From: a virus
Length of the DNA: 35,550 bases
Virus record (IMG/VR): IMGVR_UViG_3300010392_000274
Location: 1 to 35,550 of that record
Reading direction: 5' to 3' (one strand)
Part shown: positions 13,071 to 20,764 of the stretch, piece after piece
Layout of the letters: each line of letters starts with the position of its first letter
How positions within the stretch are numbered: position 1 is the stretch's first letter
The notes under the pieces: model-generated
Databases searched by the model: none
What the model saw: the letters and a program-made list of their open reading frames with translations, nothing else
What the model was told of the DNA's origin: nothing
Translations under genes and position numbers: made by a program

Positions 13071-13553
13071 ATGGAAGGACAAGATCATGATCTGGATCTA
13101 GAGAAGCAATACAGATACGCCAGGAGCCTCGTGGGAGACGACTATCGCGACCTTGTCCACCACTGTTACCTCCGCTTTGTTCGCTTCACCGAAGGCAAGA
13201 CAATAGCAAACCCGAACAGCTACTTCTATCAGATAATGATCCGACAGCTCCGCGACCGTGACGAGTTCATGAGGCTGTACAAGATCAAGTCAATCCCATA
13301 TGAAGACATCACCCACGCGATAGAGCTGAGCGACAAGAATAATGTCTACGACGCTGAGAAGATCCACCAGATACTAGAGGATTTAACAAATGAAGGACAC
13401 CGTGAGGAGGTTGAGGTCTTCAAGTGGATAGCAACCCACAAGAATAAGAGCGAACTATCCCGTCAGTCTGGTATCTTAAGGCGCGACATTAGAAAAATTT
13501 GTAATTTTATCAAAATCGAAACGAGAAAAAGATATGGAGCTCACAGCTATTAG
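13071..13553 (+). CDS. RNA polymerase sigma-like factor
   Basis: I choose ATG 13071; the frame is open slightly upstream to a TTG at 13053, but that lies inside the terminator/promoter DNA. The 160-residue protein has a region-2-like N-terminal half (VGDDYRDLVHHCYLRFVRF at about 21-39, NPNSYFYQIMIRQLRDRDE at about 48-65) and a short HTH-like C-terminal part (KNKSELSRQSGILRRDIRKI, about 124-143) that would read the -35 element. This is a compact ECF-like layout, seen in phages of Bacteroidota. It probably redirects host RNA polymerase to later genes; the target promoters are not evident. Confidence 0.65.
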   Translation: MEGQDHDLDLEKQYRYARSLVGDDYRDLVHHCYLRFVRFTEGKTIANPNSYFYQIMIRQLRDRDEFMRLYKIKSIPYEDITHAIELSDKNNVYDAEKIHQILEDLTNEGHREEVEVFKWIATHKNKSELSRQSGILRRDIRKICNFIKIETRKRYGAHSY

Positions 13554-13797
13554 TTTATTTATATCGATACTATTAACCGAGGAGATCAATGTCGGGTACT
13601 ACATCCGCAGGATCCTCGGAATAAGAAGATCAAAGACCATTAAGATCCTGGACTGTTTCCCTTGTTTCACCTTCTGGCTGAGCTTGTTGGTAGTGGCTCC
13701 AGTTTTATACATATACGAAGTGCAAGATCTCAGGGATCTCGCCTTCTCAATTTTATTCACATACATAATATCAAAACTCTATGAACACAGAAGTTAA
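13534..13797 (+). CDS. Membrane protein, 87 aa
   Basis: Overlaps the sigma-like gene by 20 bases and the next gene by 17. It has an N-terminal hydrophobic helix (ISLFISILL), a central DCFPCFTFWLSLLVVAPVLYIY helix with a CxxC pair at its start, and a third, weaker one near the end (LAFSILFTYIIS). I do not recognise it; a host-membrane role is likely. Confidence 0.6.
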   Translation: MELTAISLFISILLTEEINVGYYIRRILGIRRSKTIKILDCFPCFTFWLSLLVVAPVLYIYEVQDLRDLAFSILFTYIISKLYEHRS

Positions 13798-14416
13798 ACT
13801 TCCAGAGATCCCTCAGTGGCTTCGCGATATGGCGGAGACAAGGGGACAAATTAACTACAGCAAGATCACGAAGGCGCAATTCCTTACAATGACAGAGGTC
13901 TATGAGGACATCACCGCGATCACAACCAAGAGAGCCAGGAAGCTCAAGGACTGTGATAGCTGTATAGCCACCGCTTTGTTGATCACGTACAACTGGATCC
14001 ACTACTATGAGCACAAGTATGACTCAAAGAAGCAGGAGCAGAAGAAGCCAGGGATCGAGACCCAGGTGGACGAGGTGAAGGTACAAGTCGGACAAAAGGA
14101 TCCATCAACCTTAAGCCTTCAAGCACTCCGGGAGACATATCCAGACATCAAGGCACGATCAAAGGACAGCTTCCTGGTTAAACTTAAAGAAGCCAAGGAA
14201 GGGAAGAAGACCGTCATGGTCGTGGAGTGCAAGAGCGAAGCCCTAAAGGACATCTACAGCCACGTGGACGACCTACCAGATGACATCCACCAGATCGTAG
14301 TGGTCAATCCAGGGCTCGATGTAGATGAGAAGGTCACAAAGCTCCCAGGAATGTACAAGTCCTCAGAGCTTGAAGCTTTAACTGAGAAGGTACAAAATGA
14401 AATTAAGGACAAATAA
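13781..14416 (+). CDS. Hypothetical protein, 211 aa, with a SAP/HeH-like segment
   Basis: An N-terminal helical domain (about 1-85) with a cysteine pair in KDCDSCIATA is followed by a charged linker. Residues about 110-137 contain SLQALRETYPDIKARSKDSF, a short helix-extended-helix pattern that closely matches one in the head-region protein at 32745 (SELREEYPNVKAKTKKELI). The C-terminal part is alpha/beta. SAP-like segments often bind DNA or are small adaptor folds. Overall function unknown. Confidence 0.6.
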   Translation: MNTEVKLPEIPQWLRDMAETRGQINYSKITKAQFLTMTEVYEDITAITTKRARKLKDCDSCIATALLITYNWIHYYEHKYDSKKQEQKKPGIETQVDEVKVQVGQKDPSTLSLQALRETYPDIKARSKDSFLVKLKEAKEGKKTVMVVECKSEALKDIYSHVDDLPDDIHQIVVVNPGLDVDEKVTKLPGMYKSSELEALTEKVQNEIKDK

Positions 14417-14507
14417 GATAAGTAAGACCGCCCTGGTGATCGGTCTCGTCCTAGGTGGCGGGTCATTGATCTGGGGGGTCTATTGTTTAATCAAATTAAT
14501 AGGATAA
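14397..14507 (+). CDS. Tiny single-span membrane protein, 36 aa
   Basis: ATG 14397 overlaps the end of the previous gene and the TAA at 14505-14507 is two bases before the next ATG. The basic N-terminus (MKLRTNKISK) followed by one helix (TALVIGLVLGGGSLIWGVYC) is a sound single-span membrane protein. Function unknown. Confidence 0.55.
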   Translation: MKLRTNKISKTALVIGLVLGGGSLIWGVYCLIKLIG

Positions 14508-14509
14508 CC

Positions 14510-14767
14510 ATGGGCAGAAAAGTGTCAGGATATAGAAGCGGAGACAGTCCCTTCTTTAGGGAGGAAACACTCCACAACAGGATCAAAAAATTCGCACTAA
14601 GCAGGGGGCTAGTGTTAACCAATAAGAAGACAGGGAAGCTCCAGCTCCAGAAGAGAGCTGTCAAGGAGTACATAAACAAGTACAACGAGCTCCACGATAA
14701 ACACTTCACCGAGATCGCGAGCTTCAAGTTCAAAGGATCCGATCAAGTATATTTAACATTTAAGTAA
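14510..14767 (+). CDS. Hypothetical basic protein, 85 aa
   Basis: ATG 14510 follows an AGGATAACC leader two bases after the previous stop; the frame continues a little upstream but without support. The protein is rich in Lys/Arg (TLHNRIKKFALSRGLVL, LQLQKRAVKEYINKY) and may bind nucleic acid. No family recognised. Confidence 0.6.
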   Translation: MGRKVSGYRSGDSPFFREETLHNRIKKFALSRGLVLTNKKTGKLQLQKRAVKEYINKYNELHDKHFTEIASFKFKGSDQVYLTFK

Positions 14768-14787
14768 ACAAATAAAAATCACATATT

Positions 14788-14925
14788 ATGAATGATTCAA
14801 GAACACCAAACCAAGAAGAGGAGAACAAAGAACAAACTCCACAACCATCGACAGCTGGATTAATCTCCGGGCTCGTGGCTCTTATCGCTGTAGGTTATGC
14901 TATTTATGTACTGTTAACCATATAG
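14788..14925 (+). CDS. Tiny tail-anchored membrane protein, 45 aa
   Basis: Starts at ATG 14788 after an A-rich leader (AATAAAAATCACATATT). The polar, glutamate-rich N-terminus (about 1-20) precedes one transmembrane helix (AGLISGLVALIAVGYAIYVL) ending almost at the C-terminus. Third tiny membrane protein of this region; function unknown. Confidence 0.55.
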   Translation: MNDSRTPNQEEENKEQTPQPSTAGLISGLVALIAVGYAIYVLLTI

Positions 14926-14927
14926 TC

Positions 14928-15098
14928 ATGGGCACACAGATAGCACTAGCAAAGCAACGCCTATCCAAGGCGACAAGCGTCCAACACTGGAACATGATCA
15001 GGGACGAGCTCAAGACAAAGGTCGACATGAGCACAATCAACCACATAGACATCTGGGGCTTCATCAAAGAAGTCAGTATAAACTGGACAAAGAACTAA
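14928..15098 (+). CDS. Hypothetical protein, 56 aa
   Basis: ATG 14928 lies two bases after the previous stop. Small basic protein with likely helices (QIALAKQRLSKATSVQHW, NHIDIWGFIKEVSINW) and no membrane segment. Supported by spacing and protein-like composition only. Confidence 0.5.
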   Translation: MGTQIALAKQRLSKATSVQHWNMIRDELKTKVDMSTINHIDIWGFIKEVSINWTKN

Positions 15099-15110
15099 CA
15101 ATAAAAGAAA

Positions 15111-15470
15111 ATGCTAACAGATAAAGCAAAAGAAGAATTTGAGTGGTACTGGGAACCGCTGCCAAGAGAAGAAAGGTTAATCAAATACAAAGCAACTAAA
15201 GATAGTATAGACTTCTCATGGTCGGTTAATGAGTTTTACGACCTCCCCTTTTCTATGCAATACGGTTGTTATGTAGACTTCTTTGATAGTGTTGGGATTT
15301 ACATTCAAGCCGAGTCTTTTTATCATGCAATGGAGCATCTATCATTTGAGCATAGAATAAGGTATAAAGGTAAAACCATAACAAACGGACAACCGTATTA
15401 TAGAACAAGAAACGAAGCAAGAAAGAAAGCAATAGAAAAAGCAAATACAATTTACAATGAAACTAACTAA
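15111..15470 (+). CDS. Hypothetical protein, 119 aa, AT-rich import
   Basis: An aromatic-rich small protein (EEFEWYWEPLPREERL, GIYIQAESFYHAME, basic C-terminal helix with NEARKKAIEKAN). I do not recognise the function. Its DNA is markedly AT-rich, uses A/T-ending codons and contains no GATC, unlike nearly all neighbours, so it looks recently acquired. It lies 12 bases after the previous stop and 36 before the small terminase gene. Confidence 0.7.
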   Translation: MLTDKAKEEFEWYWEPLPREERLIKYKATKDSIDFSWSVNEFYDLPFSMQYGCYVDFFDSVGIYIQAESFYHAMEHLSFEHRIRYKGKTITNGQPYYRTRNEARKKAIEKANTIYNETN

Positions 15471-15471
15471 A

Positions 15472-15504
15472 GAGCTAACAATAAGCTCCTGACAAAACCT
15501 GTCA
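15472..15504 (+). promoter_or_regulatory. Two short hairpins ahead of the small terminase gene
   Basis: GAGCT/AGCTC (15472-15476 with 15484-15488) and TGACA/TGTCA (15490-15494 with 15500-15504) lie back to back, the second ending two bases before ATG 15507. They could affect translation start or mark a packaging-related site; both stems are only five pairs, so chance is possible. Confidence 0.25.
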
Positions 15505-15506
15505 AC

Positions 15507-15908
15507 ATGGCAAAAGTTTCCGACATAGAATTTTGGCACGCAATGAGAGAGTCCTCCGGGCTTTATTCTAGGGCTGTCCAGTATATCAAGGAACATTACA
15601 ATCAAGACATCACACGGCAGTCTGTAAGGGAGAGAGCGCTCAAAGACGAGGCTCAACTCCTAGACATCCGTGAAGAGGTCAAGGACAAAGCAGAGGGCAC
15701 ACTGATGGATCTCATGGAAAACAGTGACCAGGATCAGGTTCGCTTCAGATCCTCCACCTATGTCTTGGATAGACTCGCAAAGGAGCGAGGATATGGTGAG
15801 ACCGTAGACGTCACAAGCGGAGGGGAACAACTCAAGCCTGTAGACATCACTCAAATAATAAAGAATTTTATAAATGCAGGGAACCCCCAAACAGATCCAA
15901 GCGTATGA
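15507..15908 (+). CDS. Small terminase subunit
   Basis: The 133-residue protein has an N-terminal HTH-like part (about 5-48, SSGLYSRAVQYIKEHYNQDITRQ reduced here to its core) for binding packaging DNA, a central helical oligomerisation part (EGTLMDLMENSDQDQVRF), and the typical DRLAKERGYGE segment near residue 88-98. It sits directly before and overlaps the large terminase gene by 35 bases, the usual order. It would recognise the genome and feed it to the motor. Confidence 0.75.
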   Translation: MAKVSDIEFWHAMRESSGLYSRAVQYIKEHYNQDITRQSVRERALKDEAQLLDIREEVKDKAEGTLMDLMENSDQDQVRFRSSTYVLDRLAKERGYGETVDVTSGGEQLKPVDITQIIKNFINAGNPQTDPSV

Positions 15909-17229
15909 CTACCTGAATGATCAGGTGACAGAGCAACTCCTTTATGGCGGTTCAGCTGGAGGGGGGAAGTCTGCCCTCGGTTGCTTCTGGCAAATCACCA
16001 GGCGACTAGCTTATCCAGGGACAAAGGGGTTCATCGCCAGGGAGTCACTGACAAAGATCCACCAGTCCACCCTGATCACCTTCATAGACATCGCTAAGAT
16101 GTTAGGGTTCGCTCAATACAATATCAACTACCAGAGGAACTACATACAATTCGAGAACGGGAGCAGGATCGATTTGCTCGACGCCAGATATCTACCCAGG
16201 GATCCCCTCTTCGAGAGGTTCGGATCCTTAGACTACACAGATGGATGGATCGAGGAGGGCAGTGAGCTCGTTCAATTAGGATATGAGACCCTTCTGACCA
16301 GGATCGGGAGATGGAAGAATGAGGAGCACGGGATCATCGGCAAGCTGTTGACAACGTGCAACCCATCAAAGGGATATCTGTACCCGATGTTCTACAAGCC
16401 GGATAGACTGAACAAGCTCCCGGAGACCATGAAGTTCGTCAAGGCGTTCATGACAGACAACCCTCACCTCCCTGAGTCGTACATCAAGAAGATGCAAGCG
16501 ATCAAGAACAAGAACATATACCAGCGTCTTGTCCTGGGGAACTGGGAATATGATGACAGCCCTGATGCTCTATGTGACTATGACGATATCACAGCGGTCT
16601 TCACAAATAGCCATATCTATATGGATGAACATGGCAAGCCAAAGGGAGGACTCAAGAAGTACATCACTGCGGATATTGCACGACTAGGATCTGACAAGGC
16701 GATCATCGCAGTCTGGGAGGGTTGGACGATAGTGGAGTTTGTGATCTTCGACAAGAGCAAGACCACAGACATCCAGAGGGCTATCACAGCCCTACGTGTT
16801 AAGCACCAGATCCCAGCGAAGAACTGCGTGGCTGATGAGGATGGAGTAGGTGGCGGAGTAGTGGACAGCTGTGGGATCAAGGGATTCGTTAACAACAGCC
16901 GACCGCTTAAGGTTAACACATCAGGGGACAAGCTGGTGCCTAACTATCAGAACCTACAAGCTCAGTGTTCATATGGACTAGCTGAACAGATAAATGAGAA
17001 CAAGATCTACATACACGCAGACCTGTCAGAGGATCACAAGAACGAGATCATCCAGGAGCTCGAATGGTTAAGATCCTACAAGGTAGACCAGGGAGGAGCT
17101 CTTCGTGTGGTGCCGAAGGACGTGATCAAGGGAGAGATCGGGAGATCTCCAGACTGGAGGGACACGCTCCTGATGAGGAAGTGGTTCGATCTAAACCCAT
17201 ACAAAGGAAACTACGCCATAGGCGGATAA
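15874..17229 (+). CDS. terL: Large terminase subunit (ATPase and nuclease)
   Basis: The 451-residue protein has the full TerL set. Walker A is GGSAGGGKS at 25-33, Walker B with catalytic acids is in DGWIEEGSE at 123-131, and the coupling motif is TTCNP at 160-164. The nuclease acids lie in TADIARLGSDKA (D267), ADEDGVGG (near D321) and SPDWRD (near D427). It pumps DNA into the prohead and cuts it at the end. The first ATG overlaps the small subunit by 35 bases. Packaging type (cos or headful) cannot be read from this. Confidence 0.93.
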   Translation: MQGTPKQIQAYDYLNDQVTEQLLYGGSAGGGKSALGCFWQITRRLAYPGTKGFIARESLTKIHQSTLITFIDIAKMLGFAQYNINYQRNYIQFENGSRIDLLDARYLPRDPLFERFGSLDYTDGWIEEGSELVQLGYETLLTRIGRWKNEEHGIIGKLLTTCNPSKGYLYPMFYKPDRLNKLPETMKFVKAFMTDNPHLPESYIKKMQAIKNKNIYQRLVLGNWEYDDSPDALCDYDDITAVFTNSHIYMDEHGKPKGGLKKYITADIARLGSDKAIIAVWEGWTIVEFVIFDKSKTTDIQRAITALRVKHQIPAKNCVADEDGVGGGVVDSCGIKGFVNNSRPLKVNTSGDKLVPNYQNLQAQCSYGLAEQINENKIYIHADLSEDHKNEIIQELEWLRSYKVDQGGALRVVPKDVIKGEIGRSPDWRDTLLMRKWFDLNPYKGNYAIGG

Positions 17230-17240
17230 ATTAAAATGAC

Positions 17241-17540
17241 ATGACTATACAACTAGAAGACATCCAGGAGGACATCAATGATCTGAAGAGTGAGTTCGAT
17301 CACCTCAGCCAGTTCACTGACATCTATTTCAATAGAGGGAACAACTCCTTCGTGTTTGAGAATTACAAGTTCGATGAAGGAGAGACACCGATCGAGGTCT
17401 CAGCTGACGAGATCATGGAGAAGGTTCACAACACAATAGACGAAGGAACAGATCCCGACAGGATTGTGCTCAGGACTATGGAAGTTCTGGACGAATATGC
17501 TGGGCAAATATTGGAGAGCGAAAATTGTGAAAATGATTAA
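17241..17540 (+). CDS. Hypothetical acidic protein, 99 aa
   Basis: Eleven bases after the terminase stop. A very acidic helical protein (QEDINDLKSEFDHLSQF, SADEIMEKVHNTIDEG). No family recognised. Its position next to the terminase is common for small accessory proteins, but nothing ties it to packaging. Confidence 0.6.
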   Translation: MTIQLEDIQEDINDLKSEFDHLSQFTDIYFNRGNNSFVFENYKFDEGETPIEVSADEIMEKVHNTIDEGTDPDRIVLRTMEVLDEYAGQILESENCEND

Positions 17541-17706
17541 AAGGATCCATTCACATACTAATAAAAAAGCAGTAATCAAAATGGTCTATTTCGCGATCTG
17601 GAGCTCCCTGTTGACACTTCCACATCAACAATGTCTTAGGACACTGGGAAGTCGTAGATCTGTCACTAGATACAAACTCCGATTTTCTAATCATCGGATT
17701 GATTAA
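17533..17706 (+). CDS. Doubtful small basic ORF, 57 aa
   Basis: ATG 17533 overlaps the previous stop; the product has one hydrophobic patch (VYFAIWSSLLTL) and a basic, low-quality tail. From 17615 to 17713 another frame encodes a more protein-like stretch (NNVLGHWEVVDL, DFLIIGLIKI) that has no start codon of its own. The region may hold one small gene broken by a frameshift. A 6-bp hairpin TCCGAT/ATCGGA lies at 17678-17698. Otherwise 17541-17731 shows nothing else. Confidence 0.3.
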   Translation: MIKRIHSHTNKKAVIKMVYFAIWSSLLTLPHQQCLRTLGSRRSVTRYKLRFSNHRID

Positions 17707-17731
17707 GATTTAATCGTTAATTTTACAAGCA

Positions 17732-18049
17732 ATGGAAGACAATGTTTTGATAGAAACAAAGAAGGAACTGGAGGCAATGGAGAACGCCAGCTTCTTGATC
17801 AGTGAGATAAAAAGATACAAGGAGGAGAACGATCGGCTCCGGTTAAAACAGAAGCACTTCTATAGCCTCATGGCAATCGCTAAGAAGCAGAACAAGCTCA
17901 TCTCATTCATCAGAGGATCTCAAAGCGAGAACATCAGCAACCAAGCGAAGGAACTGTTTGAAAAGTTCTGGGAAGTTATAAACATATATCAATCAGAAGT
18001 ACATGGCAAAGAACAACAAACCAGCCCAGCACCCTCTAAGGGTAGTTAA
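17732..18049 (+). CDS. Hypothetical coiled-coil protein, 105 aa
   Basis: A long charged helix spans about 5-55 (ETKKELEAMENASFLISEI, YKEENDRLRLKQKH), followed by a second helical stretch. No catalytic motif. It overlaps the next gene by 47 bases. Unknown function. Confidence 0.6.
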   Translation: MEDNVLIETKKELEAMENASFLISEIKRYKEENDRLRLKQKHFYSLMAIAKKQNKLISFIRGSQSENISNQAKELFEKFWEVINIYQSEVHGKEQQTSPAPSKGS

Positions 18050-18275
18050 GGGAGCGACACAATCAGAGAAGGATGAAGTCCTTCAGAAGATAGCGAAGTG
18101 TCAGACCCTCATGATGAACGCCAGGGCAGTGATCAAAATGGTCTCAGGATTTGAATCCAAGGACGTAGACCTGACAATCTCCCAACTGAATGAAATGATA
18201 GAGGAGATCAATCAAATGGAAGAAGGTGAAGACACCCTTCCGAAATTCAAAGAAGATGAAAGTAATAGTATTTAG
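18003..18275 (+). CDS. Hypothetical helical protein, 90 aa
   Basis: Starts inside the previous gene and overlaps the glycosyltransferase start (ATG 18256) by 20 bases. Basic N-terminus then helices (SEKDEVLQKIAKCQTLM, TISQLNEMIEEINQM) and an acidic tail. Unknown; the tight overlap suggests co-translation with the glycan cassette. Confidence 0.55.
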   Translation: MAKNNKPAQHPLRVVKGATQSEKDEVLQKIAKCQTLMMNARAVIKMVSGFESKDVDLTISQLNEMIEEINQMEEGEDTLPKFKEDESNSI

Positions 18276-19521
18276 TAGTCCAGGACGCGAGGAGATGCTT
18301 GACCGACTGATCCAAGAGCTGGAACTCAAGGGGATGATCGACCACGACATCATCGCAGACCCTCAAACATACGGGAAGGAAAACTTCTGGAAGAGATGGG
18401 AGCAAGCTCGTCAGATGTGCCTGGACTCAGATCAGGACGACTTCATGATCATCCCGGACGACATTTGTCAAATAGATCTCAAGACCGTCAAGGATCTACA
18501 TGGTCAATTCAGAGACGACCGCTTCATGGTTAGCATAATATCAGACGGTCGACTGCAATGCTGGGGATCTACTCCACGAGCTGATCGCTATTTCAACATG
18601 AACGGCTACCAGTTTAAGGATTTGCAATTCTTTGACTGTGGAGGAGTGACAAACCGCAAGACCCTCAAGTCCTTCAAGGTTGAGCCTATTAAGGGGAACT
18701 GGTTCGATGAGCCAGGGAAGAGCTCAGGGGTTGGGGCACAGATCACAAGGAAGCTAAAAGAGAAGAGGATCCCGATGTACCAAGTCGAGCCGTCACTATC
18801 TTATCATGGAATGCACGAGAGCAAGATGCACCCATCAGAGCGCAAGAACACGCCACTGGTCTCAATACCTAAACGTCCGAAGGTGGTCATCGGAATGGCG
18901 ACCTTTGGGGTCAGGGATGAGTTCAGGAAGAAAACCATAGACTCATTAATCGGTCAAGCTGATAGGATAATCATCTACAACAATGACGACAATCCTGACC
19001 TGGTAGACAATGCTAAATTCTACGGGCTTAAAATGTACCAAGACCCACAGGATCCAGTGTACTACTTTACTGTTGATGATGACATAATCTATCCACCCAC
19101 ATATGTAGAGGATATGATCACCGCCATAGAGCTCCACAAGTGCATAGTGACACATCACGGTCGGATCGTTGAGAACAAGGGGGTGCCCTACTATCGAGGG
19201 CATAAAGCCATCCATTGCTTGCAGAACAGCGGGGCAGACATAGAGGTCACAGTTCCAGGGACGGGTGTCTGTGCATGGCGGACGGACTACTTCCTCCCAA
19301 AGGATCTACACAACCATGAGCTCCAGCGGATGAGTGACTGCATCTTTGCCCTGGAAGTGGCAAAGCAGGGCAAGAAGATCATGGCACTGAAGCACAAAAA
19401 GGGGTACTTCAAGTACATGGACGTTCCTATTGAGAGCACGATCCACACAACAGAACACAAGAAGGCACACAAACAGCGAGAGATTTGTGACCAGATAATA
19501 GACATAAAAGCATCGAGATGA
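18256..19521 (+). CDS. Two-domain glycosyltransferase-like protein
   Basis: I choose ATG 18256 because MKVIVFSSPGREEML is a natural first beta strand; the frame extends ten codons upstream. Of 421 residues, the N-terminal half (1-200) has a glycosyltransferase-like layout with DDFMIIPDDI at 61-70. The C-terminal half (about 207-415) starts a new fold with VVIGMATFGVR at 210-220, IIIYNNDDNP near 238 and a DxD-type YYFTVDDDIIYP at 269-280 for metal and nucleotide-sugar binding (GT-A/GT2-like). Two donor sites in one chain suggest consecutive sugar transfers. It begins the cassette of surface-chemistry genes; sugars and acceptor are unknown. Confidence 0.7.
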   Translation: MKVIVFSSPGREEMLDRLIQELELKGMIDHDIIADPQTYGKENFWKRWEQARQMCLDSDQDDFMIIPDDICQIDLKTVKDLHGQFRDDRFMVSIISDGRLQCWGSTPRADRYFNMNGYQFKDLQFFDCGGVTNRKTLKSFKVEPIKGNWFDEPGKSSGVGAQITRKLKEKRIPMYQVEPSLSYHGMHESKMHPSERKNTPLVSIPKRPKVVIGMATFGVRDEFRKKTIDSLIGQADRIIIYNNDDNPDLVDNAKFYGLKMYQDPQDPVYYFTVDDDIIYPPTYVEDMITAIELHKCIVTHHGRIVENKGVPYYRGHKAIHCLQNSGADIEVTVPGTGVCAWRTDYFLPKDLHNHELQRMSDCIFALEVAKQGKKIMALKHKKGYFKYMDVPIESTIHTTEHKKAHKQREICDQIIDIKASR

Positions 19522-20222
19522 GATACAGCTTAATAGTGACAGGCTACAACTGTGAACGGTTTGTTCGTCCTTGCATTGATAGCCTATTGAGGCAGACCTA
19601 TAAAGATTTTGAGATCTTAGTGTTCAATGACGCGAGCACAGACAACACCCTCCAGGTCTTAAATGAGTACAAGGACAAGATCAAGATCTACTCCAGCCTG
19701 GACAATGTCGGAGCCCTTGAGCATAGATACAACGCGATCCACGAGTATGTCACCGGGGACGTAGTTGCATTTGTTGGGCTCGATGATATGCTCGCCTCGA
19801 ACGCCCTGGAGACCCTAAATAAATACTACACAGAAGAGATCAAAATGACCTACGGCTCATGGATCACTGACCTGGGTGGTGTGTTTGTGGCTGAGCCCTA
19901 TCCCTCTAAAGTCTACAAGAGGAAGAGCTTCAGAGGAGAGAAGTGGAGAGCTACAGCTCTAAACACTTTTAGGACTGGATTGATTAAGCAGATCCCACCC
20001 AGTCAGCTCAAACATAAGGGGGAGTTCTTTAAGAATTGCACAGATTTAGCGTACAGCTTCCCGTGTCTTGAGATCTGTGAGGAGAGCGAGGTCGCAGTGG
20101 TCACTGAACCTATATACATCTATAGGAAGGCACACAGCAACACAACGCTCAAGCGGTTCGGTAAACCACAGAAGACAATCATCAGAAACTTGTTAAAGGA
20201 AAAGCCATGTATGAAAGTGTAA
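19518..20222 (+). CDS. Family 2 glycosyltransferase
   Basis: The 234-residue protein is a clear GT2 enzyme: YSLIVTGYNCERFVRPCIDS at 3-22, QTYKDFEILVFNDASTDNT near 26-44, and an acidic GDVVAFVGLDD at about 80-90 in place of the DxD motif. The C-terminal part includes an LEICEESEVAVVTEPIYIY segment usual in this family. It has no membrane segment, so it acts in the cytosol. It overlaps the previous stop by ATGA. It would transfer one sugar in the same pathway as the upstream enzyme. Confidence 0.85.
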   Translation: MRYSLIVTGYNCERFVRPCIDSLLRQTYKDFEILVFNDASTDNTLQVLNEYKDKIKIYSSLDNVGALEHRYNAIHEYVTGDVVAFVGLDDMLASNALETLNKYYTEEIKMTYGSWITDLGGVFVAEPYPSKVYKRKSFRGEKWRATALNTFRTGLIKQIPPSQLKHKGEFFKNCTDLAYSFPCLEICEESEVAVVTEPIYIYRKAHSNTTLKRFGKPQKTIIRNLLKEKPCMKV

Positions 20223-20764
20223 AATATTGGAATGACAGGTTCAATCCAAACAAGAGGAATGGAACCAACACAACAGAGGAGAGTTATCTCCCTGAGTTCT
20301 TGAAGGGAGCGATCAACATCCTGGACTTCGGCTGTGGTGTCGGTCGTACATTTAAGTTTTATAAGAATGCTGTCCAGGTGTTTGGTGTGGACTTCAGTGA
20401 GAACTATCGACAAAGAGCCATACAGGAAGCACATGACCAGAATCTTAACTACAAGCACATCATCCACAACGTCCACCAGGATCCTCTTCCTTTATCTGAT
20501 AGAACGATTGAGAAGGGGTTGCTCTTGAGAGTCCTCCTTCACGCTCCTCCTGGAGAAGTGGAGACAATCATCAAGGAGATGGGGAGAGTCTGCAATGAGG
20601 TGCTCTTGATTAGTTACCATGGAACAAGTAAGGGGCTGAGCTCCCACTGTTTCGCTCATGATTATGTGGATCTAGTTGAGAAGCTAGGCTTCGCCATTAA
20701 ATTCAAAGAAATAACAAAAGACCAAATTGTGTTGATTTATGATAGTAGTAGTAGCAGGAATTAA
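20207..20764 (+). CDS. Class I SAM-dependent methyltransferase
   Basis: The 185-residue protein shows motif I ILDFGCGVGRTF at 38-49 and motif II VFGVDFSENY at 58-67 of the Rossmann methyltransferase fold; after that, VLLISYHG (about 130-137) fits a later strand. It has no DNA-target recognition region or Asn/Asp-Pro-Pro-Tyr motif, so a small-molecule or glycan substrate is more likely than DNA. It overlaps the glycosyltransferase by 16 bases and the sulfotransferase by 26, implying a joint product, for example a methylated sugar. Confidence 0.8.
   Translation: MYESVKYWNDRFNPNKRNGTNTTEESYLPEFLKGAINILDFGCGVGRTFKFYKNAVQVFGVDFSENYRQRAIQEAHDQNLNYKHIIHNVHQDPLPLSDRTIEKGLLLRVLLHAPPGEVETIIKEMGRVCNEVLLISYHGTSKGLSSHCFAHDYVDLVEKLGFAIKFKEITKDQIVLIYDSSSSRN

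Noticed and set aside
20207-20764. DNA methyltransferase of a restriction-modification system
   Set aside because: No catalytic motif for base methylation and no target recognition domain; neighbours are sugar-modifying enzymes.
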